DNA of 64,000 bases from Liquidambar formosana (GCA_039720395.1 CM077828.1:18016264-18080263); one strand, 5' to 3'. Positions 24,430 through 38,996 are shown, numbered from the stretch's first letter. Numbers and translations are program-made. Notes: generated by a model not told the origin, from the sequence alone.

Positions 24430-24580
24430 GGGGAATTACAGATTGGTCTAGCTATGGATAAATAATTACACATTAGTACAAATAATTATTAACTTGATAG
24501 TAAATGACTACTTAATTAAGATGACTACTAATTGTAATTATTTGCCTGTAGACCATAGCCGAACCAATCTGTAATCCCCC
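24430..24580. mobile_element. MITE of the GGGGAATT family, 151 bp, best copy
   Basis: The end GGGGAATTACAGATTGGTC is mirrored by GAACCAATCTGTAATCCCC. The interior includes TAGTAAATGACTACTTAATT and AATTGTAATTATTTGCC. Relatives: 10298-10425, 20291-20531, 38853-38996, 60366-60515, plus fragments at 4304 and 27370. Confidence 0.85.
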
Positions 24581-24999
24581 ACCCCCACACTTTTTTTGTT
24601 TTTTTGGATAAGATGTGGGCCTCTATTTTAAACGACAGAATAGCCCATCTACAACTTCAATAAAGCATCCTAAGTCCTAAGTATTATTCTCGTTTCTTAC
24701 CAAAAATAAAAAATAATAATAAAAAAAGTATTATTTCCGTTGATTTTGGGTTGAGAAATGCTATATTTCCCAAATATTTTGACAAAATTCTTTTACTTGA
24801 ATAATATGACAGTTGAGCTAACAAATTGAAAAATTTATTATAAAAATAATTATTCATTATGACGTATCGTGGCAACGCCACATCAATTAGACAAATAAAT
24901 TTTAGCATTTTTCTTTAGGTTAATTTGTGAGCATATAACTTATTAAAAAATTTAAATAAATAAAAAATGTGAGCATATACCAATGACCGGAAGGACAAG

Positions 25000-26340
25000 T
25001 GAAATGTGATGGGCACTCCATGACTTGGTTCATAGAGGTCGGTAGAGGACTCCTTGGGGCATCATGGCACCGATCAAGGTGGCACCCAGGCGGCCCATGA
25101 GTGAGGAAGGGATAGGGATCCTTCCATCGATCTTTTGGAAGAGTGGCTAGCCCAACTTCCACCAATCTTGAAATTGTTGGCCCAATTTCTCGTTTACCTA
25201 TTTCAAGGGTTTAAACTTTAAAGGGATGTTTGGGTCAATTGCCTTTGGGCTTAATGACAAGTCTCCCCTCTCTGATGAGGGTGGTTCAAGTTTCAAGTCG
25301 TATTAGAGGTAGATTTATATATATTGACATATGGCCTGTTTGGGAACTTTAGAAATTGAATCAAACTGGGTCTAACTCATAACTGTTATCTGGTTTTTAA
25401 ATAAACCAACTATGAGTTGATTTGACGAAAAAAAAAAAAAACCCCTGTGTTTATGTCTTCTTTTCAAACAAAATTGAACTAATTAGTAGGAAAAAGAAAC
25501 TTACCAAACAGCGTGAAATCAAAATTGATTAAACTTATTTTTAACTAGCCAAGTTTTTAGGATTGCCAAACAACATATTATTATATAAAATCCAGTTTCC
25601 CTATGTTGCATGCCTCTTTACCTTTCCCTCTCTCATTCACTGTGGCTCCACTTCTTAAATTTGATGCAGTACCTTCACATTGGTTCAAGAAATTAATTAA
25701 TTTAATACTCACTTATTTATTAATTATTTAATTTTTCAATTTAAATAGGAAACTCGAGAATAAAGAAGAAAAAAGTAAGAATTATGTTGGGTGTATCATT
25801 AGCATCCAAACTATTGTATAACCATAAACTATTTACATATCTATCTATAAACTATTTACATATCTATCTACACGTAAAAATGTAAGGCCAAAATATTATG
25901 GGCTGGCGGCCCATTGACAGCAATGCTGACCCAAAGCTTACATCGAACCAAAAGGCTATCTGTCTTAGAAATTAGTAGAAAGCATATGGAAGGAAGGGGT
26001 AGGTATCCCCCAAGGGTGGGATGAGTCCATATCGATCTTGCCATTTCCCAACTGGCGAATCCCTTACACAAGAAAGGAGTTAAAGGGCTGGTTTGGAAAT
26101 TTTGAAAATTGGATTAAGGTAGGTTAACTTTTTTAATAATAATCTTTAAATAAATCAGTTCATAATTCGTTTGAAAAAAATGTGTACATTTTATTTTCTG
26201 TATAAGGATGAACTGATTTGAGAGATAAAAAGGGATTTATCATAATAAGATTAACAATCAATCATACTCATATTCAGTTCATTAATTAATCGGATTTTTA
26301 TATATTTTCCAAACAACTCCAATGAAATGTGAAGTATAAT
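25000..26340. repeat. Pair of diverged repeats
   Basis: About 25080-25400 and 25970-26130 share, in order, a GGAAGG...AGGATCC-like stretch, TCGATCTT and a G-x-TGGTTTGG/GGGAA...TTGAAAATTGGATTAA-like segment. They seem to be old copies of one element. Short minus-strand frames in them are not recognised. Confidence 0.35.
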
Positions 26341-27369
26341 GGTTAAACATTTTTAGTTGGTTTAAAATCCCTTAAATTGGCAGGTTTTTTTTTTTTTTTT
26401 TTTGAAACTAGATAAACACAGAAATTCTAACAATTACATTTTTGTTTTCATATGCTCTTATTTATTTATTTATTATTATTCTTTATAAATATATTAAATG
26501 TGGTGACACACGCGATGCGTCTGAGCACACAAAACGCTCTTTATTCTACCATAATGAGAAATAGTGATCCTACTAATCGAAGAGATTTATTTTCACATGT
26601 TCCTATCATGCTGTTATGCTTATAAAATAATGTTAAATGCCTTAAGTTGTAAGATTGAAAAGTACGTTTTAAAAATGTAAAATTATTTGGGAGAATGATC
26701 AAATGGCGGGTTAAAATAAAAGTAATTCCAAATAAAGGGCCAAATCTCTCTTGTTCCAGTCAAAATGGTAATTATAAACTTTACTCCCCAAAAGAGGGGA
26801 TCTACCATCTGCTATTTTATGATAACCGTTCTGTCTTTTTTTATTTTTTTTGCAACAATCTTCATCCAACTATGGTGCACAAAGCATAAATAGGCAGTTG
26901 TGTGACTATGTTTGGTCCCCTTTATATAGTATTGGCGGCCCTCTTTGTGTAGTGTCGGTGGCTATAATTACATATTTTCTTTTTTGAAAAAGACGATATA
27001 GCATGGGTACGAAAAAAAGAAAGAAAGATGGAGAACCATGCCACTTTTTTTTCTCTTTCTCAACACAAAGGAGAAATATTGGTTAAGTGTTATTTAATAA
27101 GGAGAGAGGATAATGGTTTGATTGAATTTGGGTGGGGTAAAAAAAGAAAAAAAAAATTACTAAAATAGTATAATGGACATTTGACCCTATTCCCTTTTTT
27201 AAAAAAAAATTAAAATTCATTATTTCCACTTTAAAAAGAATATGAAAGTTTTAACCATCTTTTAAGGATTACTTTTATTTTGATCCACCATTTTGTTATT
27301 TTCCCAAATTATTTTGAGAAATGAGAAGTGAGAAAACCAATGACCTCTTGGCTGCTTTCCTTATATTAT

Positions 27370-27452
27370 TTAGTAGTGAATGACTACTAACTTAATTAAG
27401 AATATTACTAATTGTAATTACTTATCTGCAATCAAACTAATCTGTAATTCTC
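27370..27452. mobile_element. Partial GGGGAATT-family MITE
   Basis: Retains GAATGACTACTAACTTAATT and CAAACTAATCTGTAATTC but lacks the left terminus. Confidence 0.55.
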
Positions 27453-29718
27453 CAACTTAAATTATAGGATGGATAGTAGGAATATTTGAAAAAACATGTA
27501 TTTTGAAAAGTAAAATTGAACCCAATACAACTTTAGGATGACTCTTCAATAAATGTAAGCAACCATTTTAGAAGTTCGCCACGTAGATGGAAGATATTAT
27601 TAGCTAGTGAATTCTCAAGATTCTTGCCATTAGGCATGGGGCCACCACAAGATCTTTCTCCATTATTTGTTTTCTAAGTTTCTCATCTTTCTCCATTATT
27701 TGATGGAGAACCATTTGGATTTTATTTGATGGAGAACCATTTGGATTTTAGACTATGTGGTTGGAGGAGTCAGCTTAGTTCCTCCACTAATATTTTTCCT
27801 TCGTTTTGCTTTAAATTTGAATGATTGTGAGAGAGGGAAGAGGGTGGTTTTGATTTTACTTTTTCACCTTGGCTTGCTAATCACGTTTTATTTTACACTA
27901 ATTCCATTCCTTGAGATCCACATTTTAATAATAATTTTTAAGATACTTGACCCCCATGTTCAAGATTGAGAAAATTACAAAGGAAAGGAAAATTAAATAA
28001 ATAAATAAGCATCCATTATTTATTGGTCATGTCTTTAGGCCACATGTCAGTTTGATTTGATGGACTTGTTGGTTTACCACATTATGCATAGAACATGGAC
28101 CATAGACCACATCATAGAAAGAGATGCTAGGAAAGAGAACATGTGGAACCTTATGTGGGTCCCACATGAGTGTGGGGCCCCTCTCTTGTGAAATTGGGGT
28201 GGGGACCACATGATGTAAAGGAATAATGAAAGTTAAAAAATAAATAAATAAATAAAATTAAAGGATGTAAATCTATTTGTTATTATGCATTTCAATAATT
28301 TTATTTTTAAATTTATTTATTATTTATTTATAGTTCTCATTTTGTTTAGAGGGGTTATTGTTACCACATAAAGTATTTTAAATCCCCTATTAGTTTATAT
28401 TTTCTAAAATTTTATGAAAAATATAAAAGGTTTTATGAAAACTAGTCACACAATTCACTAGAAAACATCGTTCTGAATAACTTTATAGAATGAAGTTTTT
28501 CTAAAATCTATCATTTAAGTAGACTTTTTGGTCATTTACAATCTTTGTTTCATTTTCCATGAAAAATTACCAAAAAGTATACTTAAATGACAAATTTCGA
28601 AAACAAATTCTTCTACAAAGTTGTCTGGAATGATGTTTTCTAATAGATTACGTAATTAGTTTTCATAAATTCTTTTTATATTTTTTATAAAACTTAAAAA
28701 ATATAAATTAAGTAGAAGGCTTAAAGTATTTTATGTAGTGGCAATAGCCTGACCCTTTTGTTTATCATAAGGGGTTTTTTTTTTTTTTTTTCTTGAAAAA
28801 AAAAAAAAAGGGCATTTCTCTAGCATGATCCCTAAATATTAAAAAAGCATTTCTCTAGCATGATCCCTAAATATTAGGTTGATTAGAAATTAGGAATTAT
28901 CCAACCATAAAATGCTCCAAAAAAGATTTTGACATATGCCAACAAAAAATTTTTTTAAAAAAAAATTTATTCAAAGTTTAAAACATCATAACTCTAGTTC
29001 TCCTTGTCTTCTTCTTCTTCCTCTTCTTCTTCCTTTTTTTATTTTTTTTTTGAAAAATTTATTATTTTTAAATCTACTTGTCTAAATTTTTTAAACAAAC
29101 CCATCATGAATTTCAATATATCAACTCAAGTTTCAATATTATTATATCATATTTTATTTTATTTTTACATATTTGAAAGGTTTCATATCATCATTGGTCT
29201 TGTTTGAAAGATCTTGACCTATGAGGAGGTTCTAAAAAAATACTAATTTTATGAAAAACTAACTTGTTAAAAATAAAAAATAAAAAATACTAATTTTAAA
29301 CTTACAAATACAAAACGACACATGTCCCAAGAAACTAGGATGATTATTGATTCTCTCTTACTCACAATCGGTTTATAGGTTCGACTAACCCATTCATTGT
29401 TTCACTCTCTTACTCACAGCTTTGGCTAACCCATTCACTCTATAAAATATCTTCCCATATATAGATTATATAAATATGAAAATTTGATTAAAAAATGAAC
29501 ATAATTTGAGATTGAGATTCTAAATTTTTTGAGATATTTTAAATTACAGTTGATTATTATTAGACATCCTAATTTGTAACAGTAACAGTGTGCTGGACTA
29601 TGAAAGAGACCACCACTTGGGTGCCGACAATTATAAACTTCCATTTAGAGGTGCCCAAATCAGCAAGCAAACAGACCATTTGATTAGCACGTTTATCGAT
29701 CACTTAGTGCGAAATTAC

Positions 29719-29749
<31 letters not shown>

Positions 29750-31535
29750 GTATTGTTTAGAAATTCCATCAATGGTTTCAATAATAGACGTTTTTGATTT
29801 TGATTTGGCTCAGTCAAATTAATAATATTAAGCACAAGTCAAGGCGCGATAATCTATTTTAGATTTTTGTGTAGGATGGTGACAATCTAAAGCTAATTAA
29901 AGATTAAACGTGAAAATTAAGCAACGCGGATTATAAGATTAGGATCAAATGGTTGCGACCCTTTTACTTTAATCAATAGAAAAAAAAAATAGCAGCATCA
30001 TGTTAGTTTTAGAATTTAGACTAGTCCTTGCCTTGAATTGGCTCTTGAAGAACAAGTAGAACCTACCTTGATATAAGGAATGACTTCAACAATCATGCAC
30101 CCATTAGTTGGTTGTGCAAGTTTTCATTTTTGTTGATCTAGTAAACTATCTCCCCCCCCTAGTTAAGTTTTCACTTAGACTAGGTGGGGACTCCTCATTG
30201 GTGGAGGTTTGGGTTCAAAACCCATCTTGGTCTTAAGTTTCACCTAAATTTCTCAATCCTTCCCTTTCCCCTTCATTTTTTATTTATTTACTTATTAACG
30301 ATTAAAGTATCTCAAGTCTTACTTCCGCTGAGGTTTGAGCCCAAATTAATCCTTCATTTTCCCTTTCTTAGAAGAACGAAGCTTCTACTAATGCTTTCAT
30401 CTGGTTACCAAGAAAATGAAGGACTGATTTTTTCGATAATCAAGAAAATGAATGAAGATAGGAGTAACAAGTTTTGGATCTTACATCTTCCTAACATGCA
30501 TATAGATCCTCCTAGGGAGAAAAGTTAAAATATTATTTATCATTTAATTTGACTCCAGATTAAGAAAAATATGAATATAATTTGCTTTGATTATAAAAAA
30601 AGTTGAGCTATATTGATTCTTGCTACTTTAGCATTAAAAATAAGAGGCCTTATATTCTATATTTTACTCTTTTTTAATGCTAGCAATCAATTGAGCCGAA
30701 GGTCTAGATACCCTATTTAAATATAGAGAGAGAGAGAGTTACAATTTGAAGTTTGGTTTGCATTCAATGGCGGAGCGAGATGGGGCAGCCCCCACACAAA
30801 TTTTTATTATTTCAAATTTATACATGAAATTTAGATTATTTACAATATTCGGCCTTCGCTATTATTATTTTTTTATTTCCTCATTAATATCAATTTTATC
30901 ATTTTTCTCCACCACAAGCGAGCTGTAAGTAAGAAAAATCATATGGGGATTAAGTGAAAACCGATCAAAGTTGAAGGGAGTAAAATAAAAATGTTCTTAA
31001 AAAAAAATTAAAAAAAGGACAGTAATATATTAAAATTTAGGAGCAATGGGCATTATTTAGACGGCAGCATGATTAATTTTAACTTTTGTGGAAAAATTTC
31101 TCGAGTGAAAGTGCTTGAAAATTCTGATAGCCCACCATCACATGATTGCACGTAATTTGTTGTTTAATTAACAATTGCGGTAGTGTCAACTTGAATGGTG
31201 GGGGACATATCCATCATGGTGATGGCATCTATGCCTTTTTTTTTTTTTTTTTAAATTTATAATGACTCGAAAGAGCTTTCATTATCGGGTCCAAGGCTTC
31301 ACCATTACATTTGCAATTCCCTTTCCTCGCTTGGATTTTTCTTTTCCAAGTAACCCTTCTTGTATTCTTTTCTTTGCAGACATGCCTGAATTTTCTTCCC
31401 CCACTTACCCACTGGTGTGACATGATACGTGACACATATATAGATATATACTTGGCTTAAAGCTTTTATCCTTTTTTTTTCCTATCTGGGTGTCTATCAA
31501 CACTTTATTTTATTGAAATTCTCTCTCTCTCTCTT

Positions 31536-31569
<34 letters not shown>

Positions 31570-32008
31570 ATGGAGGAAGGTTCCTAGTGATTTCTCAACG
31601 GTCATAGTATTGGATTCAACTTTACCAAAAAAGAAAAATAGTATTGGATTCAAACCCCACAATTGCACGTCAATACAAGAAAAGTAAGACCAAATCAAGC
31701 TAATGGGAATATTGATTGTTGTTTGATTGTTTCCTAGTACCCGCTGCATCCTTTATAGGGAAAAAATTGAGTCGAAATACTCACACCCCTTTAAGCTTGT
31801 TACTTCCTTTACAAGTGAATGGGGGACCCACCACTAAATTTGCTTTCATTTGATTTTAAATCCATTTATTTTTTTAGTTTGGTTTTCTATATATTTTAAT
31901 GCAAATTTAGTAACTTGATGAGTACCCTTTATAATTAAATTATTTAATCCAATTTATTTACTAGAATTCTTATTTTAAGTGATCAAACAATGGCTAATCA
32001 AATCATCG

Positions 32009-32040
<32 letters not shown>

Positions 32041-32881
32041 CCGTTATTCAATTGTAATAACCATACCACGATAATAATTCCTTCAAATATTAATAGTCTA
32101 ATATAATGGATGCTTTCTAGGATACTATTAAGTCTATATTGTTATAATTTTTCAATGAATTTGATCAACCCTATCGCCAAATTTAACTTAAAAGGCAAAA
32201 AATGATAAACTATGGGTTTTTTTTTTTTTTTTTTGGGGGGGGGGTTCAAATGAGGGTCCAATGAGCATTTGAGTTACACAATAGAAGTAGTTCATCCCCT
32301 TTCGCATAACCTCTTCCTCCCTCTAAATTACATGTTTGATTGAGTATGTCATTTTCCTAATTGATACTTAACTTTCCCCCTCTCCCCCTCCTCTCCCTTT
32401 TTTATTTTTAATTAAAAAAATTAAAGTTCCCTATTATGATTAAAAAAGAACAGCCTCATCAATGTGCACTGCCCTACTGGTTTTTTCCTTTGGAGGGAAC
32501 CCTTAAATGTGTCAATGTGCTTCACACATGGGTTCAACTCATGCTCTGGACCACAAGCAACTAAAAAGGAGGTGCCAAAAGCACCACCCTTTAAAAAAAA
32601 AATTCTTAATTAAATGAAGAAAGGAATCATGAGGCACTAGCTATAATAAAGTCAAAAGAAGGAAAAAAAAAAGAGAACAAAAATATGCCATACTCATAGA
32701 ATAGACACGGATGCTATTGTTAGTTGGGTTTTATGTACATAAATGATCCCAACCATAAACCTAATGCCCTATGGTAATTGCATGGCAATTGTTTGATTTG
32801 TTTTTCTTATTTTTGTATCACTACTTTTTTTTATTCTCACTCCTAACATGCGATAGGCCATCACTTGTAGATCAAATATTA

Positions 32882-33161
32882 CTCCCTCCGTTCTATAAAG
32901 ATCGGCTTTCTTTCATTTTTTTTATTGTCTCAAAATGTTTATCACTTTGAAAAGTTATATTATAATTTTTTTTAAAAAAATTTTCCCATATTATTCATTA
33001 TATTAATACCCAGAATTACTTTAAACACCCAACCAATTGCATTGATAATAGAGAAGGATATTCTTGGAAAGGAAAAGTTAAATAGATGATAAATCAATGC
33101 ATTAATTGATTTTCTTAATCTATGTGCTTTTTAAAGATCTATCTTTGTGAGACAGAGGGAG
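32882..33161. mobile_element. Stowaway-type MITE, 280 bp
   Basis: Ends CTCCCTCCGTTCTATAAAG and, inverted, CTCCCTCTGTCTCACAAAG are classic Stowaway (Tc1/mariner) termini. TA flanks both sides (32880-32881 and 33162-33163), the expected 2-bp target duplication. Confidence 0.92.
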
Positions 33162-33163
33162 TA

Positions 33164-36100
33164 ATTTTTTTTTCTAATAAGAATTGAAACCTAATAATAT
33201 TTGGTTAATCGATCCAATCATTAGATAAGATATTCTTGATTTGTATGTGTATCAAATTTCAAATTAATTAGACATTGGAGCTATATCACCATAAAGTGCC
33301 TCAAATTATAATTTTTTCTATAAAAAGAATAGTAATTTTACAAATTAAACACTTCTCGATATCTAACTAATTTGAAATTCAATATATGCATTATATGTTT
33401 GAGTGGATTATAAAATCTAACGGTTAGATTGGTGAAATTTGATTTCTACAAAAATATATAAATAGGTGTAAAAGTAAATAAATAAATAAATAACTTGCAT
33501 CAAGTGTTAATGGATCTATGTTCTCTAAAATTTAGACGAACAAGCAGAAGGTTCTAAATTCGATTTCCCACTCCCTCTTGAAAGCATTTATACTTTTGTA
33601 GGTAAGTTTGTACCCTAAATGTTAACCAGTGTGAAATGAACAATAACCTTACTTGCCAATATCTTGTAGACTGGTTGGCAGGTCTCTCTTTTTGAAGGGA
33701 AGGTGGGTTTAAGCAAGGTTGTAGTTTTAACTCTTCAGTATGCATAGATGGGATGGGTTATGAGAAGGGGACTGGACTACTCTTGTTGTGAAGCACTAAA
33801 ACCTATTGGACTTTAAACCCAACAAAATAAATAAATAATAACCTTATTCTTGTCTAAAAAATTAATCGGACCAAAGATCTAAAAACCTGGGAAAAGAAAA
33901 TAAGACCCAGGCCAACCTCAAGCTCATCAAAATTGCTCATATTAATCCTATTATAAACAAATAAAATAATTATTTTTTTCCCCTTAAGTAAGACATGTTG
34001 CTTGTCTGTTTTAGTATCATTTTGTGGTAAACCAGACGCATACACATGGCTGCCTCAGTGGTTAGGTTTGAACAAACCTCTCAATTCAAATATAATTTTG
34101 GTCATTCTGTTGCCTTTCACAAGTGGGTTAGTGAGAAATAAATGCCTTTGAAGTTTCTTATTTTCTTTCTTTATTGTGTGAGAGAGAGAGAGAGAGATGA
34201 TTGTATAATTGAAGAGACAAGGGATGGTCCACCTCAAGCATCTTTTCCAGCATTTGATTTTTCCAAGTTGGATATGACTCCTTGAAAGCAAAGCATATCA
34301 CAGGAAAAAAGGGTTAAAAAAAGGTGTGAATATATGAAACTGTTGGTATAAGTCTTGCACTCATTTTAGACTTTGTGAAAGTGTCTATCGAGAAGGCTTA
34401 CCAATTTAGAAAGAAGTTTCCAAGAAAAGAAAAATTGGAAGCATGGAGAATGTTTTGGCTGGTGGAGAAGAAATAGAAGAATCAAGTAAAGGAAAGCCAA
34501 AGCACTCAATATGTTCAATATTTTGGTCATATTTTCATCACAAAGCTATCTTCAATTCTTTTAATAATTCAACCTTTTTCTTTTTTTTTTCTTTTCTCTT
34601 TTTCAATAATTTCGCTTCCAACCAACTTATAGTTTGAAATTATCTTCTAGGCCGTGTTTGATTGCCAAGAAAATTGAGGAAAAATGACATGCACCCAAAA
34701 ATGATCATTCTAGAAACTTCATTTCAAAAGCAAAATTAGACACTCCAGCTAGCTAACTGGATTTAAGATTTGTCGGTGCAACTGTCTTTTGGCCGCATAT
34801 TTTGAAAATTGTCCTAAACAATGCGTTTTTCAAAAATAACAAAACATTTTAGGAAGATATTATATTAATGATTTTATGTTTTTTAAATGGAAATAAGAAT
34901 ACAGAAATCAAGAATATTTTTTCGTGTTATCTGAAAATGAGTTGTTTTTAAGAAAATTTCAGAGAAGGAATTCTATGAATACGTTCTCAAACATATTTGC
35001 TTCTTTGTTGTTTTTCGACTCTTAGAATAGAAAACTGTTTTTAAAATAGACAACCAAACAAGCCCCATGCCTCTTCGAATTATATATATGCACTGGTGGG
35101 TCAACTCAAAGATTACATATCACAAGTTAACAGGCTAATTCAACTTGCATTACAATATTGATTACTAGAACATGCAATATTTTGAAATGAAACGAATGTT
35201 ATTAGGATTCTAACCAAGTCAACTTTTTTGATTGAACAATGCTACATCTATCGTGTGAATCTAATCAGATGAGCGTCATCTGTCTTTTCAAAATATAAGA
35301 GACTTATTTCTTCTCTGATATAAATAATTGGTACAATAGTGGTGCATGATTGCAAGTAATAGTGGCCATGGGATAGTTGCAACAATGAGTTGAAGCAAGC
35401 CAACAAAAAACCCTAAGGGGTGGTCCTCAAGTTTGGTGAGGGCATGTGACATGGCAAGTACAATATTTGTCAATTTTGTGCCAAATGTCTTACCTGTGTC
35501 AGTAGGATCACGTTCGTCCATGTGCAACAAATTTTATGCCAACGCTTGTTTAAATTACCTAATTAATGTAATCACACGGCCTCTCCAAAGGCCATAAATT
35601 TGGTAAAGCATCTCATGCCCTTTCGAGGGTGGAAAACATGCTACATTAAAAAAAAAAAATTATTTTAATCTTTTTAAAATGAATTAATTAATGTGTTATA
35701 GGCAATATAAAATTTAAATCCTTTCACACATTTTTAATAATTAACTAATAATTGGAATAATGCATTATAAGTGTAAATTAGAAAACATATTTATTAATAA
35801 TTTTTTTGTTGCACATATAACTTTGTGTGAATAGCATATCTAACTTTTAGCCATTTCTCTTGGCAAAACTAAATTTTAGCTTAATTTCTAAACGATGTTG
35901 CTCCAATGGTTAACGATTCCTTTACTTAAAATTGATTTTGAGCCAAATCTTGGTTAGATTTAGCTCGAGATTTAGCTTTTAGCCAAAATATAACAAGAGA
36001 AAAAAAAATTATAGTTTTTTGGTTATAAAATGCATTTAATAATTTTAGTTTAGGGTAATGTATCTTTTTTACAAGCAAGAGTAGTGAAATCAACCATACA

Positions 36101-37360
36101 TAATTTATTCACATATAATGAAAAGATAACAAAGTATAATTTCCAAAATTATAAAGTATAAAAAAAGAATATTTCCTCCTATAATATATTATAAATAGAA
36201 AAAACAAAAGAAAAGGTTGAGAATAGTCATAGGATAGCTATCTTTCCACGTAAGGAAGACGCCACCACTTCCAATTATCTTACAATATCTTCATAAAATT
36301 AAATAATTAAATAAAAAAAACTCTCCATCACGTGAGAAAAAAGTTTCTTTGACAATATCCCACAGGTCATCCCATCATGTTTTTATTTTAATAAATAATT
36401 GTATTAATCTTCTAGTGTCCTCTAATCGTACTTACCTCGTGGGGGTTGAGACCAAATGTGTTTGGCATGTCATGTGGGTGAGAACTGAGGAAAAAGGTGG
36501 CCATCCCCTTCCAATACGCAGACATATACAATATAGTATGTGTTTGGCAATTGGCATGGAGCTCGTGTGGTCAACAATCCTATAACGTGTGTGCACGAGG
36601 ATGGGATGCAAGCCAAGGCAAGACTTGGCTTTGCATCACAGAGGAGCAGTTGTCCCACCCATTTCAGTCTCCTTATATTCATATAACAATAATTAGTAAT
36701 AGGACACACGCGATACAGGTGCAATACATTTTTTCAAGTTTCTACTCTATTAGTAGAACTGTTATATCAGTTTTCAAGTTTCTTAAACCGTATGTGTATG
36801 GGAGAAAATTAAAGTGAAAGATGAATTTTTTAAAGTTGGTAAAATTACCAAATCATCTCTTAACTTTATTAACTTATAAGGGCATTTTAGTATTTTCAAG
36901 TGCAGTCCAACTACAAAGGAAATTGGTTTTATATAATAGTTTAGATAATCTTGAGATTATTGAAATTAGGAATATTTTTGTAAAATGTCCACGTTATTTT
37001 GGGTTTTTTGGCAAAAAAAAGAAAAAAAAAAAAGGGGGGGGGGGGGTTCTATTTGGGTGTTCAATTTGAAGTTAAAACAATTTTATAAATTTTACATGGT
37101 ATTGAATGAATAAATCTATCATATTGTATTCACAAATTCAAGAAAATGATGGTCATCATCACAAATAAAAGTGAAAATTCAAAATAGTGGTATTTCATGA
37201 ATTTGTAAGAATTAATCCTATAACATCAACTATAAAAATGGCTCTAACTTTTTAATATATTCAAATTCAAGGTGACAGACTTTTGTCTTTAATACCATAT
37301 AAGTTTTTTTTAATTGTTTTAATCTCAAATTGGACACCCACCCAAATGGGCCTTAAGCAA
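33164..37360. other. Gene-free AT-rich stretch
   Basis: No gene recognised. (GA)n at about 34182-34196 and T- or A-rich runs are present. Short open frames near 36.4-36.8 kb overlap on both strands and match nothing I know. A poly(G) run lies at 37036-37048, and a dispersed repeat related to 5700-5845 at about 37128-37290. Confidence 0.5.
37128..37290 (+). repeat. Dispersed repeat related to 5700-5845 and 9733-10213
   Basis: Contains ATAGTGGTATTTCATGAATT, GTAAGAATTAATCCTATAAC and TTTTTAATATATTCAAATTC, matching the other copies in order. Confidence 0.6.
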
Positions 37361-37369
37361 TTTCGAAAT

Positions 37370-37665
37370 GTCTATGTAATTTTTTTTGATAAGCAAATCA
37401 ATAGTGTATTAAAACTAAGAGAAGACAATGCGTATGTAGAGGGAGATTCTAAGTTGATGGTTGATTGTCTTTATAATATTTAACGTAGGTAGACTATTTT
37501 TAATATTATATATGATTACATAACAATTATTTTAGATTGTCTTGTGAATGTTAGCGTTTATCATTTACACAGAGGGCAGATTTTCTAGCGGATTTAAGTC
37601 ATCATCGTCAAAACAAAATCATTTGGGAGATGAATTTCCTAAGGATGTGTTTTTTTTTTTTTTTT
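37370..37665 (+). pseudogene. LINE RNase H-like domain remnant
   Basis: One frame reads YVEGDSKLMVDCL (the E-GDS segment typical of plant RNase H-like domains). After a frameshift comes RADFLADLSHHRQNKIIWEM, matching the family's C-terminal ...ANFLAD-LG...W motif. A poly(T) run follows. Several stops; not functional. Confidence 0.7.
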
Positions 37666-38089
37666 TTTTTTTGAATTGGACATGTTCAATTTTTATATTA
37701 AAAAACAAAAAATTCATAACTCTTTTCTTGTTTTCGCAAATAAATTGGACACCTTTAACATGTTTTTCTCACTCCCAAAATTTGAAAATTTTTATATTTA
37801 AAATAAAATCACTTGACCCCCTTTTCTTTTAGCATATGAATTGGACACTTTTGGACATGTTATTCTTTCCTTAACCCATGGCATCATTTTGCACGATACA
37901 CTACCCACCCCAACGTGTATCATGGGGGCAAAATTCATTACAAGGAAATCCTAATCCACAACAAGAAAATATATCCCCTGCCAACCAAACAAAACCCAAA
38001 CAAAGGTCGATATTTTCATCACCTCAAGGGATGTTTTCGTAATTTCGCCACACAAAAAAATCTCCCCCACTCCCCTTCCTTATTGATTA

Positions 38090-38620
38090 CATCACCGATT
38101 GTCCCGGTACCATCGTGAGGACCACGACACAACTGACAATCCGATAACACCCGCATGTGACCGGTCCTTCTTCCACGTCATCACACGTGTCGCTCTCTCG
38201 ATTCTCCACCTTTTTCTTTATCTTGTTTACCGGATCAACCGGTCTCCCAGAAAAAGGTTGGTGGTGCCAGCCCTAACTGCCCATTCGTCTGGAAAATCGG
38301 CGAAGCAGCGGCTCCGTGGGCGGTTATTGTGGTGTGCGGTGCTACGTGGTGGATAATATTGCGTGACGTGGCGCCGTGCATGCCTCGAAGCCGCAGAGGC
38401 TGACCCGGCTGGGTCGCACTTTCTCGAAACTCTCGCACACATGCCGCTCTCATTGTCGGCGCCGCTTCGCTGAGCGGCTTCATTTTTTCTTCTTTGTTGA
38501 TTTTTCTCTCGGGCTGGGGAAGGCTCGGGTTACCAAGTTGTATCTTAAAATTCTCACGCGGTTGCACACGTGGCATGAGATGAGGTGGGTCCCTCTGAAA
38601 AGATTAGGGATTTGAATGGA
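38090..38620. other. GC-rich island without a recognisable gene
   Basis: An abrupt GC- and CpG-rich block in AT-rich DNA, with several ACGTG cores (CACACGTG, ACACGTGG) and CCGGT repeats. Overlapping open frames on both strands are a by-product of high GC content. It could be a promoter/first-exon remnant or an unannotated transcript start. No known protein motif. Confidence 0.45.
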
Positions 38621-38852
38621 AGGTGTGGATTTGTTGTGGGATTTTTCTTTATATCAAAAGAATGGTGGGCCAGCCTATCAGAAAATCTAAGTGGGACCCA
38701 CCAACATATAATGGAAGGTTACGTGAAACTGTTGGCTACCTTTAATTGGACTAGGGCACTATCCTGCTTTACCTTAAATATGGGGTTCCCTATGGGATGT
38801 CCCTTTTAGTCAAACAGATTTTGTGAGTTTTTTTTTTTTTGTGTGGTGACTG

Positions 38853-38996
38853 GTGAGATATAGATTGGTCCGGTTATGGGCTAATAACTATATATCAATA
38901 CAAAGGATTATTAATTTCTTAATAAATAACTACTAACTTAATTAAAAATAACTAATAATTATAATCATTTGCCCATAGTTAGACCAATCTATCATT
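38853..38996. mobile_element. MITE of the GGGGAATT family with eroded ends
   Basis: GATATAGATTGGTCCGGTTA on the left and TTAGACCAATCTATC on the right are inverted; the interior has AACTACTAACTTAATTAA. The terminal G/C runs are lost. Confidence 0.75.

Larger units (their letters stand above)
24581..32880. other. Long gene-free AT-rich stretch
   Basis: No gene seen. It holds diverged repeats (25.0-26.3 kb), a MITE fragment (27370-27452), short direct duplications (27695-27745 and 28810-28875), (AAT)n at about 29719-29748, a SINE-like B box near 30205-30225 (TTGGGTTCAAAACCCATC), a GGCGGAGC-type hAT end near 30766, and (CT)n at 31518-31568. Confidence 0.5.

Noticed and set aside
36349..36817. 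Overlapping open frames on both strands as a gene
   Set aside because: None resembles a known protein, and the frames overlap on opposite strands.
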